Positions 6,123 through 14,117 of a stretch of 18,106 nt of DNA are shown in pieces. Below the pieces are notes generated by a model. It worked only from the letters and a program-made list of their open reading frames with translations, had not been told where the DNA came from and searched no databases. Position numbers and translations under genes: made by a program. Position 1 is the stretch's first letter; each line of letters starts with the position of its first letter. This DNA is from an uncultured Planctomycetaceae bacterium (GTDB lineage: Bacteria > Planctomycetota > Planctomycetia > Pirellulales > UBA1268). The stretch is taken from assembly GCA_903885855.1 (NCBI GenBank), contig CAISKG010000447.1, positions 1 to 18,106 on the forward strand, given 5' to 3'.

Positions 6123-8294
6123 TCAGAGGCCGAAGAGGCGGCGGATCTCCGCCTCGTCGAGCACCCGGTCGAACACGACCGCCTCGTCGAGCCGCCCCTC
6201 CCAGCCGTCGGCCCGGTCGCTGCGCCCGCCGAGGAACAGGGCCTCGGGCGGCGGGCCGCTCGTGGGGGGCACCGGGGCCTCGATCTCCAGCCGCCCGTCG
6301 AGGAATACCCGGGCCGTGGCCCCGTCGCGCACGAAGACGACATGGTGCCAGCTCCAGCGGTCCACCGGCGTCGAGCCAGCCACCGGGGCGCCGTCGCCGT
6401 GGAGGTAGACGAGCCGGCCGGCCCTCTCCCCCGCGCCGAGGAGGCCGACGTGATCGCCATCGGCGGCCAGACCGTGGTCGGGGGACCGCGACACGATCCA
6501 GCCCGCCACGTCGCGCGCCCCGTCGGGCAGGCCGTTCCAGACCCACGCCGCCACCGAGTAACGGGTGCCGAGCCCGGGAAGCCGCGCGCGCAGCCGCCCG
6601 CCGGCGAAGCAGCAGGCCCGGTTCACGACGCCCGGCGGCGCGATGCCCGCCGGCCCCTCGAGCCAGAAGGTGATCCCCGGCTCGTACACCGCGTCGTGAC
6701 CGTGGGGTGAGGCGTCGGCCGCATGGGGCCCCTGCGGATCGTCGAGCCGCCACAGCGCCACCGGCCCCGCCCCGAGGATCCGTGCCGCGGCCGCGCCGGC
6801 GGGGGGCGCGGGCGCTCGTCGCGGCGCGGCACAGACGCGCTCCAGGAGGCCGATCGCCGCCTCGCAGATCCGCGGTTCCGCCTCCGTCTCGAGCCCCGCC
6901 GATCGTGCCGGCCAGGTGTTGTAGCCCCCCAGGGCGTGCTGCTCCGGCGGGGGGATGTAGCCGTCGCCGCCGTTGGCCAGCTCGATGACGAGCGTCCGCT
7001 CCAGCGGGCTGGCCGCCTTGATCTTGAGCCCGGTGACGGCGTAGGTCTCGCAGGGGGTGGTGGCGATCGCCACGTCCCCCACGCGCAGCGCCTGCACCAC
7101 CACCTCGGCCGGAGGCAGGCCGTGGAGGATCACCTGCTCGCGCGCGTAGACCTCCTCCTGGGTCGACGGCGGCCGCCCCCCGAGCCCGGCCACGATCCGC
7201 TCCGCCCACTCCAGCCGCTGCCGGTCGGGGCGGCGGTACTCCATCGCCAGACGCCGCTCCTCCATGGCGAGGGTGACGTCGCCGCGGTGCTCGACGCCGG
7301 CGCAGGCGCCGGCGGCGATCGCCGCGAGCCCCGCGGCGTAGTCGGCGATCGTCGGATCGGGGCGGCGCTCCTTGGGCACGGCGTAGTCGACGCGCCAGAT
7401 GTCGCCGCTGCAGCCGTGGGCGAGGAGGACGACGGCCGAGTCGTGCCCGGCCGATCCCGGCGGCGCGAGACGCCGCTCGAGATCCGCGCAGAAGAGGCCG
7501 AAGTAATCGGCCGAGAGATCGGCGGCGCCGAAGTAGTGCATCGAGAAGGTGGCCAGCACCGCGATCGGACGGCCGCCCACGGCGCGGAGCGAGATCATCC
7601 CCAATTCCGGATCCTCCGGGCCGGCTTCGCTCGTGACGTCGTCCGGATTCGCCGCGGCGTGCATGTTGGCCCGCACGGTGCGGTTGCCGAAGGGATCGTC
7701 GACGACGCGGTCGGGGCGGCGGATCCACTGACGCAGCGCCGTGTACTCCGCCGCGTCGGCGCGGGCGAAGCCGATCTCGGCCGGCTCGAGCGCCGCCGCG
7801 GCGCGATCGATCGCCTCCACGATCCGCTCGCGGAGGAACGGGACGTAGGCCGGATCGGCGTCGGTGCCCAGGCACCCCATCGCCGCCGGAGCGCTGTGGG
7901 TGTGCGTGGCGGCGACGAGCATGTCGGACGGGGCGATCCCGGTGCGTGCGGCGGCCAGCCGCTTGACCTCGTCGAGGAACGGCCGGGCGAGCATGCAGCT
8001 GTCGACGATCACGATGGCCACGCGCCGCCCCGCCGACTCGAGCACGAGCGCCCGGGCGTGGAGCGGCGAGGCGACGCGGTCGAGCGACCGCGACGTCATC
8101 CCGCCGTTGACGAGCACCGGCAGCTCGAGCGGCGTCACGTCCACCAGCGCGGCACCGGCACGCAGCCCCTCGTCCCCGGCCGCGCGGCTCCCCGCCGCCC
8201 CCGCCACGACGAGGATCAGCGCGGCGACGGCCATGCCGCACCGTGCCCCGCCCCGCGCCGCCGGAGTCGTCACCGATCCGCCCGCGTGCCGCAT
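6123..8294 (-). CDS. Exported neutral ceramidase-like hydrolase with C-terminal LamG domain
   Basis: Predicted 723 aa. The ATG at 8294 has GGAGG 5 nt upstream; an ATG 18 nt further upstream is less likely. A hydrophobic segment at about residues 21-39 is a probable signal peptide. Residues about 45-490 resemble the planctomycete neutral/alkaline non-lysosomal ceramidase-like domain, with ATHTHSAP at 129-136, ATFSMHYFG at 248-256, TPCETYAVTG at 413-422 and GGYNTWPA at 456-463. These align by eye with the Zn ligands of bacterial neutral ceramidase (two His, Glu, Tyr): H131/H133, H253, E416, Y458. Residues about 510-720 are a LamG/concanavalin-like beta-sandwich, with DRWSWHHVVFVRDG and a C-terminal GRLDEAVVFDRVL motif, which typically binds glycans or matrix. 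The family cleaves amide-linked acyl chains from ceramides, but many planctomycete members are untested, so the substrate is uncertain. It is the last gene of the five-gene operon, 26 nt after the FMN oxidase. Confidence 0.85.
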   Translation of the reverse strand: MRHAGGSVTTPAARGGARCGMAVAALILVVAGAAGSRAAGDEGLRAGAALVDVTPLELPVLVNGGMTSRSLDRVASPLHARALVLESAGRRVAIVIVDSCMLARPFLDEVKRLAAARTGIAPSDMLVAATHTHSAPAAMGCLGTDADPAYVPFLRERIVEAIDRAAAALEPAEIGFARADAAEYTALRQWIRRPDRVVDDPFGNRTVRANMHAAANPDDVTSEAGPEDPELGMISLRAVGGRPIAVLATFSMHYFGAADLSADYFGLFCADLERRLAPPGSAGHDSAVVLLAHGCSGDIWRVDYAVPKERRPDPTIADYAAGLAAIAAGACAGVEHRGDVTLAMEERRLAMEYRRPDRQRLEWAERIVAGLGGRPPSTQEEVYAREQVILHGLPPAEVVVQALRVGDVAIATTPCETYAVTGLKIKAASPLERTLVIELANGGDGYIPPPEQHALGGYNTWPARSAGLETEAEPRICEAAIGLLERVCAAPRRAPAPPAGAAAARILGAGPVALWRLDDPQGPHAADASPHGHDAVYEPGITFWLEGPAGIAPPGVVNRACCFAGGRLRARLPGLGTRYSVAAWVWNGLPDGARDVAGWIVSRSPDHGLAADGDHVGLLGAGERAGRLVYLHGDGAPVAGSTPVDRWSWHHVVFVRDGATARVFLDGRLEIEAPVPPTSGPPPEALFLGGRSDRADGWEGRLDEAVVFDRVLDEAEIRRLFGL

Positions 8295-8320
8295 GGGATC
8301 CTCCAGGGTCACCGTCCGAC

Positions 8321-9472
8321 TCAGCCGCGCACCAGGTGCGCGGGCAGATCGACCGTCCGCTCGCAGCCGATCTGCTCCATCACCTGCCGCAGCTGCCGCG
8401 TGATCATCTCCGCGACGTGCTCCCCCCCGCGATCGCCCAGCGCCGCGGCGCCGTACATGAACGCCCGGCCGAGGAAGGCGAAGCGGGCACCGCTGGCCAG
8501 CGCCCGGGCCACGTCGGGGCCGGAGCGCACGCCGCTGTCGATCATCACCCGCATCCTCGCCCCCACCGCCGCGACGATCTCCGGCAGGGCCCGGATCGAC
8601 GATTGGCCCGCGTCGAGCTGCCGACCGCCGTGGTTGGAGACGATGATCCCGTCGAGCCCCCGCGCCGCCGCCTCCTCGGCATCCTCCGGATTGGCCACCC
8701 CCTTGAGGACGAGCGTCCCCTTCCAGCGGTCGCGGATCCGGGACAGGTCGTCGCCGGTGAGCCGGCCGGTGAAGGTCCGGTCCATGAAGTCGGCGAGCTG
8801 GCGCAGGTCGATGTCCGGGGGGAGGTAGGGGCGGAGCGTGGCGAAGGTCGGCTTGCCGCGGCGCAGCATCGCCATCCCCCAGGCCGGCCGGGCGAGCATC
8901 TGCAGCACCGTCCTGGTCCCGATGCGCGGCGGCACGGCGAAGCGGTTGCGGATGTCGCGGGGGCGGTAGCCGAAGACCGGCACGTCGGCCAGGAGCACGA
9001 GCACGCGGCAGCCCGAATCCTCCACGCGCCGCAGGAGGGCCTCGCGGAGGTCGGCCTCCACCGGCACGTAGAACTGGAACCAGTGCGTGCCGCCGGTGAT
9101 CCGGCCGATGGTCTCCGGATCGGCGGTGGTCGTGGTGCTGAGGATGAAGGGGAGTCGGTGGGCCGTGGCGGCCGCCGCCAGCGCCTCGCAGGCGCCGGGC
9201 CAGACCAGCCCCTGCAGCCCCACCGGGCAGACGCCGAACGGCGCCCCCCAGACGCGGCCGAAGAGCTCCGTCTCGAGCGTCACCTTCCCGCGCGGCCGCA
9301 GGTAGCGCGGGCGCAATTCCACGGAGCGGAAGTCCTCGACGTTCCGCCGCAGATTGACGTCGTCGTTGCAGCCGCCGTCGAGGAAGTCGAAGACGAAGCC
9401 CGGGATCCGCCGCCGCGCCGCCGCCCGCAGGTCGTCGACGGAGGGATAGCGGTGGTCGAAGGTGGAGGACAT
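8321..9472 (-). CDS. FMN-dependent alpha-hydroxy-acid dehydrogenase/oxidase (LldD-like)
   Basis: Predicted 383-aa TIM-barrel flavoenzyme oxidising an L-2-hydroxy acid to the 2-oxo acid. The catalytic signature SNHGGRQLD is at residues 279-287 (His281 base, Arg284), flavin-binding LKG with Lys257 at 256-258, and the FQFYV Tyr at 135. FMN-phosphate segments are IDSGVRSG at 311-318 and LGRAFMYG at 334-341. The length and the long loop at about 182-240 resemble LldD, the membrane-associated L-lactate dehydrogenase, more than glycolate oxidase. No signal peptide is present, so it should be cytoplasmic or on the inner face of the membrane. The Tyr corresponding to spinach glycolate oxidase Tyr24 (FHY in LldD) is Phe30 here. 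The ATG at 9472 lies 5 nt after the upstream stop with no clear Shine-Dalgarno, suggesting translational coupling. Substrate is unknown; lactate, glycolate or longer 2-hydroxy acids are all possible. Confidence 0.93.
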   Translation of the reverse strand: MSSTFDHRYPSVDDLRAAARRRIPGFVFDFLDGGCNDDVNLRRNVEDFRSVELRPRYLRPRGKVTLETELFGRVWGAPFGVCPVGLQGLVWPGACEALAAAATAHRLPFILSTTTTADPETIGRITGGTHWFQFYVPVEADLREALLRRVEDSGCRVLVLLADVPVFGYRPRDIRNRFAVPPRIGTRTVLQMLARPAWGMAMLRRGKPTFATLRPYLPPDIDLRQLADFMDRTFTGRLTGDDLSRIRDRWKGTLVLKGVANPEDAEEAAARGLDGIIVSNHGGRQLDAGQSSIRALPEIVAAVGARMRVMIDSGVRSGPDVARALASGARFAFLGRAFMYGAAALGDRGGEHVAEMITRQLRQVMEQIGCERTVDLPAHLVRG

Positions 9473-9477
9473 GGCGG

Positions 9478-11577
9478 TCAGGGGGCGGCCACGGAGACGC
9501 GGACCGGCGCTCCGGAGAAGGTGTGCTTCATGACGAAGTTGATCGGCACGTGGACGGTGACGGGGACGAGCTGCCCCTCGATCGCGGGCGCGTCGGGGGC
9601 GGCGCGGAGCGTGAGGTGGCCCGTCGTCTCGCCGGCCGCGAGGAGCGTCTTGCTGGCGGCCCCGTCGACGGTGACGCCCTTGGGGAGGGGGTTGCCGTAG
9701 GGGGTCTCGAGGTGCTGGAGCATGCAGTCGAGCGTGATGTTGCCGGCGTAGTCGGGGGCGCGCTCCACCGTGACGTCGATGCGGCAGGTGCCGCCGGGCG
9801 TGAGCCGGACGTCGGTCGTGCTCAGCGTCACCGCGCGCACGTCGAGCGGCGCTCCCACCGCCACGGTGTGGAACGACACCGGATAATGGCCGCGCCCGCC
9901 GCCGGGCAGGTAGACCTCCTGGAGGATCGCGGCCCGCACCGGCGCCGGCGCCGCCGCGCCCCCGTCCGCGCCGACCGCCCGCCCCAGGATCGTCATGTTC
10001 CCGAAGCAGGGCGCCGCCTCCGGCCCCGCCCGGAGCCACAGGCAGCCGTCGCTCGCGCCGGCCGCGATCCGCCCCGCCACGACCTCCACCCCCGGCGGCG
10101 CCCCCTCCAGCGCCAGGTCGATCGCCCCCGCGAAGCCCCCGCGCCGCACCGCGCGCACGTAGAGCGGGGCCGCCAGCCCCGGCGCGAGGAGCGTCTTGTC
10201 GGTGTCGGCCTCGAGCGTGAAGCCGGGCTCGAAGCGGGTGAGCGTGAGCGCGTAGGGATATCCCGGCCCGCCACGGCCGTGGACGTCGCGCACCTCGACG
10301 AGATACTCCCCGTCGGCCGGCGCCGACCAGTTCTCGAGGAGCGGATCGGCGGATGAGACGCGCTCGAAGGTGGCGTCGTCGGCGTCGGCGAGCGCCGTGC
10401 CATCGGCCCGGAGCACGCGCAGCCGCGCGTCGAGGAACGAGCCGGCCCGCCGCGCGAAGACCTCGAAGGCGAAGGCCTCGCCCGCCCGCGCCGTGAAGGC
10501 ATGCCGGTCGGCCTGCCCCTCGGCGTCGATCCGGCCGGCGACCGCCGCCGGCACGGCCACCGGCAGGGGGGCGTCGGCCGCCCGCGGCCCCTCGACGACG
10601 ATCGGAAGCGGCGTCACGAGCACGCCGACGTCGGCCAGCGCCGTGCCATCGGCCACCGGGGCGACGCGCAGCGGCCCGGCCGGGGCGTCGGGGGGAATCG
10701 CCACCGGCACCGGCCCCAGCGCCGCGGCCCCCCCGGTGAAGAGCTCGAGACCGGGCGTGCTGCCCGCGGCCACGGCGAGGGGATGCACGGACGTCGGGAA
10801 GGGGCGCGCCGAAGCCTCGACGCAATAGGTCCAGTCGCCGTTGCCCTGGAAGCGCACGTCGCGCACCTCGAGGAGGTACTCGCCGGCCGCGAGGTCCACG
10901 CGCAGCAGCGGATCGCCGGCCAGGGCGTTGTCGGCGGAGGCGACCGTCGCGCCGCGGGCGTCGCGGAGCGTGAGGAGCGGGTCGACGCGGCTCTGCATGT
11001 CGTGGAGCCGGTTCTGCAGCCGCTGCGACGTCATGTGGAAGGTCACGGTGGCCGCCGCCTCGAGGCGCAGGCGCCAGAAGTCGACGTCCTCCGCCTTCTC
11101 GATCGCCCCGCAGAGGGCCGCCGGGAGTGACACCGGCTGGGCCTTCTCGGGGACGTCGTTGTCCGGGTTCTCGACCGCCACCGGCTCGCGGGCCACCACC
11201 AGCTGCCCCACCGTGCTCGGGCCGTGGGGGGTGACGACGCGGATGTCGCGGATCCCCGGCACCGCGTCGGGATCGCAGGTGACGCGCAGGCGCGTCTTCG
11301 AGGCCTGGACGTCGTTGCGCGTGCGGTCCTCCGGCTTCTCGGTCTCCGGCGGCACCACCTCGGCGCGCACGCCCCGGCCCGACACGATCACGGCACCGGC
11401 GCCGGCGAGGTTGTAGCGCGCGGAGAGCTCGTGCTCCGACGCGCCCCCCACCACCGCCGCCGCGGGCCGGAGGCTCATGAGCATCGGATAGGCGTTGTTG
11501 GTCTGCGCCGGCGCGGGGGCGGCCGGCGCCGCGACGACGAGCGCGAGGAGGAGGCGACGGGCGCGGATGGCGGGCAT
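9478..11577 (-). CDS. Exported PPC-domain protein
   Basis: Predicted 699-aa secreted beta-rich protein. A signal peptide covers residues 1-25, with cleavage likely after APAQ, before TNNAYP. Two bacterial pre-peptidase C-terminal (PPC) domains are visible. The first, at about 155-255, has DVDFWRLRL, DPLLTLRDARG and GEYLLEVRDVRF; the second, at about 345-447, has DRHAFTARAGE, LRVLRADGT and GEYLVEVRDVHG. A C-terminal region (450-699) of further Ig-like beta-strands contains four cysteines. No catalytic motif was found. PPC proteins commonly follow DUF1501 and DUF1549 genes in planctomycetes and are thought to be non-catalytic binding or structural partners. The ATG at 11577 is 2 nt after the upstream stop with no evident ribosome binding site, so translation is probably coupled. 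The same frame is open upstream, but the residues there are a frame shadow of the DUF1549 gene. Confidence 0.87.
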   Translation of the reverse strand: MPAIRARRLLLALVVAAPAAPAPAQTNNAYPMLMSLRPAAAVVGGASEHELSARYNLAGAGAVIVSGRGVRAEVVPPETEKPEDRTRNDVQASKTRLRVTCDPDAVPGIRDIRVVTPHGPSTVGQLVVAREPVAVENPDNDVPEKAQPVSLPAALCGAIEKAEDVDFWRLRLEAAATVTFHMTSQRLQNRLHDMQSRVDPLLTLRDARGATVASADNALAGDPLLRVDLAAGEYLLEVRDVRFQGNGDWTYCVEASARPFPTSVHPLAVAAGSTPGLELFTGGAAALGPVPVAIPPDAPAGPLRVAPVADGTALADVGVLVTPLPIVVEGPRAADAPLPVAVPAAVAGRIDAEGQADRHAFTARAGEAFAFEVFARRAGSFLDARLRVLRADGTALADADDATFERVSSADPLLENWSAPADGEYLVEVRDVHGRGGPGYPYALTLTRFEPGFTLEADTDKTLLAPGLAAPLYVRAVRRGGFAGAIDLALEGAPPGVEVVAGRIAAGASDGCLWLRAGPEAAPCFGNMTILGRAVGADGGAAAPAPVRAAILQEVYLPGGGRGHYPVSFHTVAVGAPLDVRAVTLSTTDVRLTPGGTCRIDVTVERAPDYAGNITLDCMLQHLETPYGNPLPKGVTVDGAASKTLLAAGETTGHLTLRAAPDAPAIEGQLVPVTVHVPINFVMKHTFSGAPVRVSVAAP

Positions 11578-11579
11578 GG

Positions 11580-14117
11580 TCAGCGCACGAAGAGGAAGTG
11601 CTTCGAGTTGAGCAGGGCCCAGAGGAGATCCTGCAGCCCCTCGGCGGGGGTCGGCGCCAGGGCGATCGCGGAGAGCGCCTCGGCCCGCTCGGCCTCCGTC
11701 GGCGGCCGGCACAGCGCCGCGACCCACAGCTCCTCGACGCAGGCCTCCGGCGGCGTGCCCGCGGCCACGAGCTTCGCCACGCGCCCCGCGCCGTCGGCGA
11801 CCTTCGCGGCCAGGATGTCGCCGTTGAGGGTGTGGAGCGCCTGGGCGAGGTTCTCGTCGGGCGACCGCTCGCACTCGCAGACGCTCGCCCGCTTCGGCTT
11901 GCCGAAGGTGACGAGGAAGGGATTGGTGCCGGCGGCGGCGGCGTCGGGGAGCTCGATGGCCCGCGTCCCGGCGGGCAGGCCCGGGTGCTTGGTGCGCACG
12001 AGCGTCACGTCGTCGATGGCGTCGAGGAGCGCCTCGGCGGGGAGCCGCTTGACGGCGGCGTGGCTGTAGAAGCGGTCGTCGGCGGCGTTGGCCTCGAGCG
12101 GCTGCGAGGAGAGGGCGTAGAGCCGCGACGTCATGATGAAGCGCTCGAGCCGCCGGAGGTCGAAGCCCGCGGAACGGAGCTCGGCGACGAGCAGCTCCAT
12201 CATCGCCGCGTTCGACGGGGGATTGGTGGACCGGAGATCGTCGACCGGCTCGACCAGGCCGCGGCCGAGCAGCGACGCCACGGTCCGGTTGACCACGTTG
12301 CGGGCGAAGAGGTCGTTGCCGGGCGAGGTCATCCACCGGGCCAGCGCGACCCGCCGATCCTCGGCGTCGCCGGGGGCGGCGGTGCCGTCGAGCGCGGCGG
12401 GGGCCGCGACGGCGCCGGTGCGCGGGTGCGACACCTCGCCGGAGTCGCGGACGACGACGATCGTCTCGCCGCCGAAGATCCCGAACTCCGCCGATCCCTT
12501 CGTCGCCACCCGGGCGAAGAAGGCGGCGAAGCCGTAGTAGTCGTCCTGCCCCATCCGCTCGTAGGGATGATGGTGGCACTTCGCGCACTGCAGGCGGGTG
12601 CCGAGGAAGAGCTGCGCCGTGCTCTCGGCGAGGTCGGCGGGGTTGTTGGCGATGCGGAAGTAGTTGGCGGGGCCGCTGGAGAACACCGACCCCCGGGCCG
12701 TCACGAGCTCGGTGACGAAGCGGTCGAAGGGTTTGGCCGTGCGGAAGCTCTCGCGCAGCCAGTTGTGCAGCGCCCACATCCCGCTCTCGCCGACCACGGC
12801 CGAATTGTTGCGGATCAGATCGGCCCAGCGGAGCGTCTGCCAGGCGGCGCGGCGGTCGAGGTGCCGGTCGCGGGCCGGATCGCCGGTGAGGCCGAGGAGC
12901 TCGTCCACCAGCCGCACGCGTTTCTCCGGATCGGCCGAGGCGAGGAAGGCCCGCGTCTCCTCCGGCGTGGGGAGGGCGCCGGTGGCGTCGAGGAACGCGC
13001 GGCGCAGGACGGTGGCGTCGTCGCAGGGAGGGGAGGGGGGAAGGCCGAGTTCGGCGAACTTCGCCGCGGCGAGCGCGTCGAGCGGGTGCCCGGAGGCGAG
13101 GTCGGCCAGCCGCGCGGCCATGTCGGGAGCCCCCTCGTAGGGAACGACGAACGTCGCCACCGCCGCCTCGCCGCCGAAGCGGGCCATCACGCCCCCCTGG
13201 CCGCGGCCGTGGGGCGTCGCCAGCCCCTCCGGCGAGACCCGCACCACCCCTTCGTCGATGGCGTCGAAGCGCGTCCAGGCGGTGACGTCGCGGCGCCGAC
13301 CGTCGGCGTAGGTGGCCACCACGCGGAGTTGCTGGGCGCTCCCCGCGGCCCCCACGCGCGCCGCGGGCTCGACGGCCAGGCCCGTCACGGCGACGGGCGC
13401 CGGGCCCGGCCCGGGGGCACCGGCGCCGATCCAGGCGGCCAGGAGGCGGTGGTCCGGCGTGTCGGCGGCGATCCGCAGACCGCCCCCGTGGGGCACGTTG
13501 CCCGTCGCTTTCTGGAGCAGCAGGCTGCCGGCGGGATGGTCGGCGTCGATGCGGCGGCCGCGTGACGACACGGCGATCGCCGTATGGTCGAGCGCGGGGT
13601 CGAACGCCATCACGGAGAGGACGAAGCCCCCCTTGCCGTACTGGCTGGCGTGGCACGACCCGGCATTGCAGCCGGCCCGGGTGATCACGGGGAGCACGTC
13701 GCGCTCGAAGTCGACGCGCGCCGCGGCCAGACCGGTGACGGCCACCTCGACACTCGCCCGCGTCGATCCCCGTTCCACGTCGATCCGCGTCACCCCCTCC
13801 CCCCGGGCCGACACGACCCCCGCGGGCGAGACCTCCGCCACCGCCGGGTCGGCCGAGACGTACCGGCACTCGCGCGACAGGTCGGCGGCCAGGCGCGGCT
13901 CCGCGCCGGCGGCGCGCACGAGCAGCTGGACGCGTTCGAAGGGGCCGTCGAGCTCCACGCGCCCCGGCACGATCTCGATCGCGGCGTCGCCCGCGGCGTC
14001 GCCCGCCGACGCCGACACCCCCCGCAGCAGCAGCGCGAGCGCCGCCACCCACGGCATCCACCGGAGCGCGGGGAGCGCGGCGTCCTGGCGGCGACGGCGG
14101 AGGGCGGTCAGAGCCAT
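11580..14117 (-). CDS. Large exported DUF1549/DUF1553 protein with Ig-like domains
   Basis: Predicted 845 aa. An N-terminal hydrophobic segment (about residues 19-37, ending SASA) directs export. Two Big_2-like Ig folds are suggested at about 47-128 (VSADPAVAEVSPAGVVSARG) and 243-325 (VVATYADGRRRDVTAW). Between them lies VLPVITRAGCNAGSCH with a CX4CH motif (C150, C155, H156). DUF1549 spans about 345-535 and contains CAKCHHHPYERMG at 511-523. DUF1553 spans about 585-840 with RNVVNR, STNPPSN and the CECERSPDENLAQALHTLNG motif at 747-766. The function of the family is unknown, though haem binding at CxxCH is often assumed. The ATG at 14117 overlaps the DUF1501 stop by 10 nt and has GGGAG 11 nt upstream. 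The frame is open for another 1 kb upstream, but that is the shadow of the DUF1501 gene. Confidence 0.94.
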   Translation of the reverse strand: MALTALRRRRQDAALPALRWMPWVAALALLLRGVSASAGDAAGDAAIEIVPGRVELDGPFERVQLLVRAAGAEPRLAADLSRECRYVSADPAVAEVSPAGVVSARGEGVTRIDVERGSTRASVEVAVTGLAAARVDFERDVLPVITRAGCNAGSCHASQYGKGGFVLSVMAFDPALDHTAIAVSSRGRRIDADHPAGSLLLQKATGNVPHGGGLRIAADTPDHRLLAAWIGAGAPGPGPAPVAVTGLAVEPAARVGAAGSAQQLRVVATYADGRRRDVTAWTRFDAIDEGVVRVSPEGLATPHGRGQGGVMARFGGEAAVATFVVPYEGAPDMAARLADLASGHPLDALAAAKFAELGLPPSPPCDDATVLRRAFLDATGALPTPEETRAFLASADPEKRVRLVDELLGLTGDPARDRHLDRRAAWQTLRWADLIRNNSAVVGESGMWALHNWLRESFRTAKPFDRFVTELVTARGSVFSSGPANYFRIANNPADLAESTAQLFLGTRLQCAKCHHHPYERMGQDDYYGFAAFFARVATKGSAEFGIFGGETIVVVRDSGEVSHPRTGAVAAPAALDGTAAPGDAEDRRVALARWMTSPGNDLFARNVVNRTVASLLGRGLVEPVDDLRSTNPPSNAAMMELLVAELRSAGFDLRRLERFIMTSRLYALSSQPLEANAADDRFYSHAAVKRLPAEALLDAIDDVTLVRTKHPGLPAGTRAIELPDAAAAGTNPFLVTFGKPKRASVCECERSPDENLAQALHTLNGDILAAKVADGAGRVAKLVAAGTPPEACVEELWVAALCRPPTEAERAEALSAIALAPTPAEGLQDLLWALLNSKHFLFVR

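Noticed and set aside
6723..8828. A 701-codon open frame on the plus strand
   Set aside because: Antisense to the ceramidase-like and FMN oxidase genes, low-complexity Arg/Gly/His-rich composition, no domain motif.
11598..13565. A 655-codon open frame on the plus strand
   Set aside because: Antisense to the DUF1549/DUF1553 gene; composition is that of a shadow frame.
9478..14061. Apparent 1,527-residue fusion of the PPC protein with upstream sequence, and similar long upstream extensions of the DUF1549 and FMN oxidase frames
   Set aside because: The upstream parts are shadow frames of the neighbouring genes; each real protein begins at a Met followed by a signal peptide or the family's normal N-terminus.
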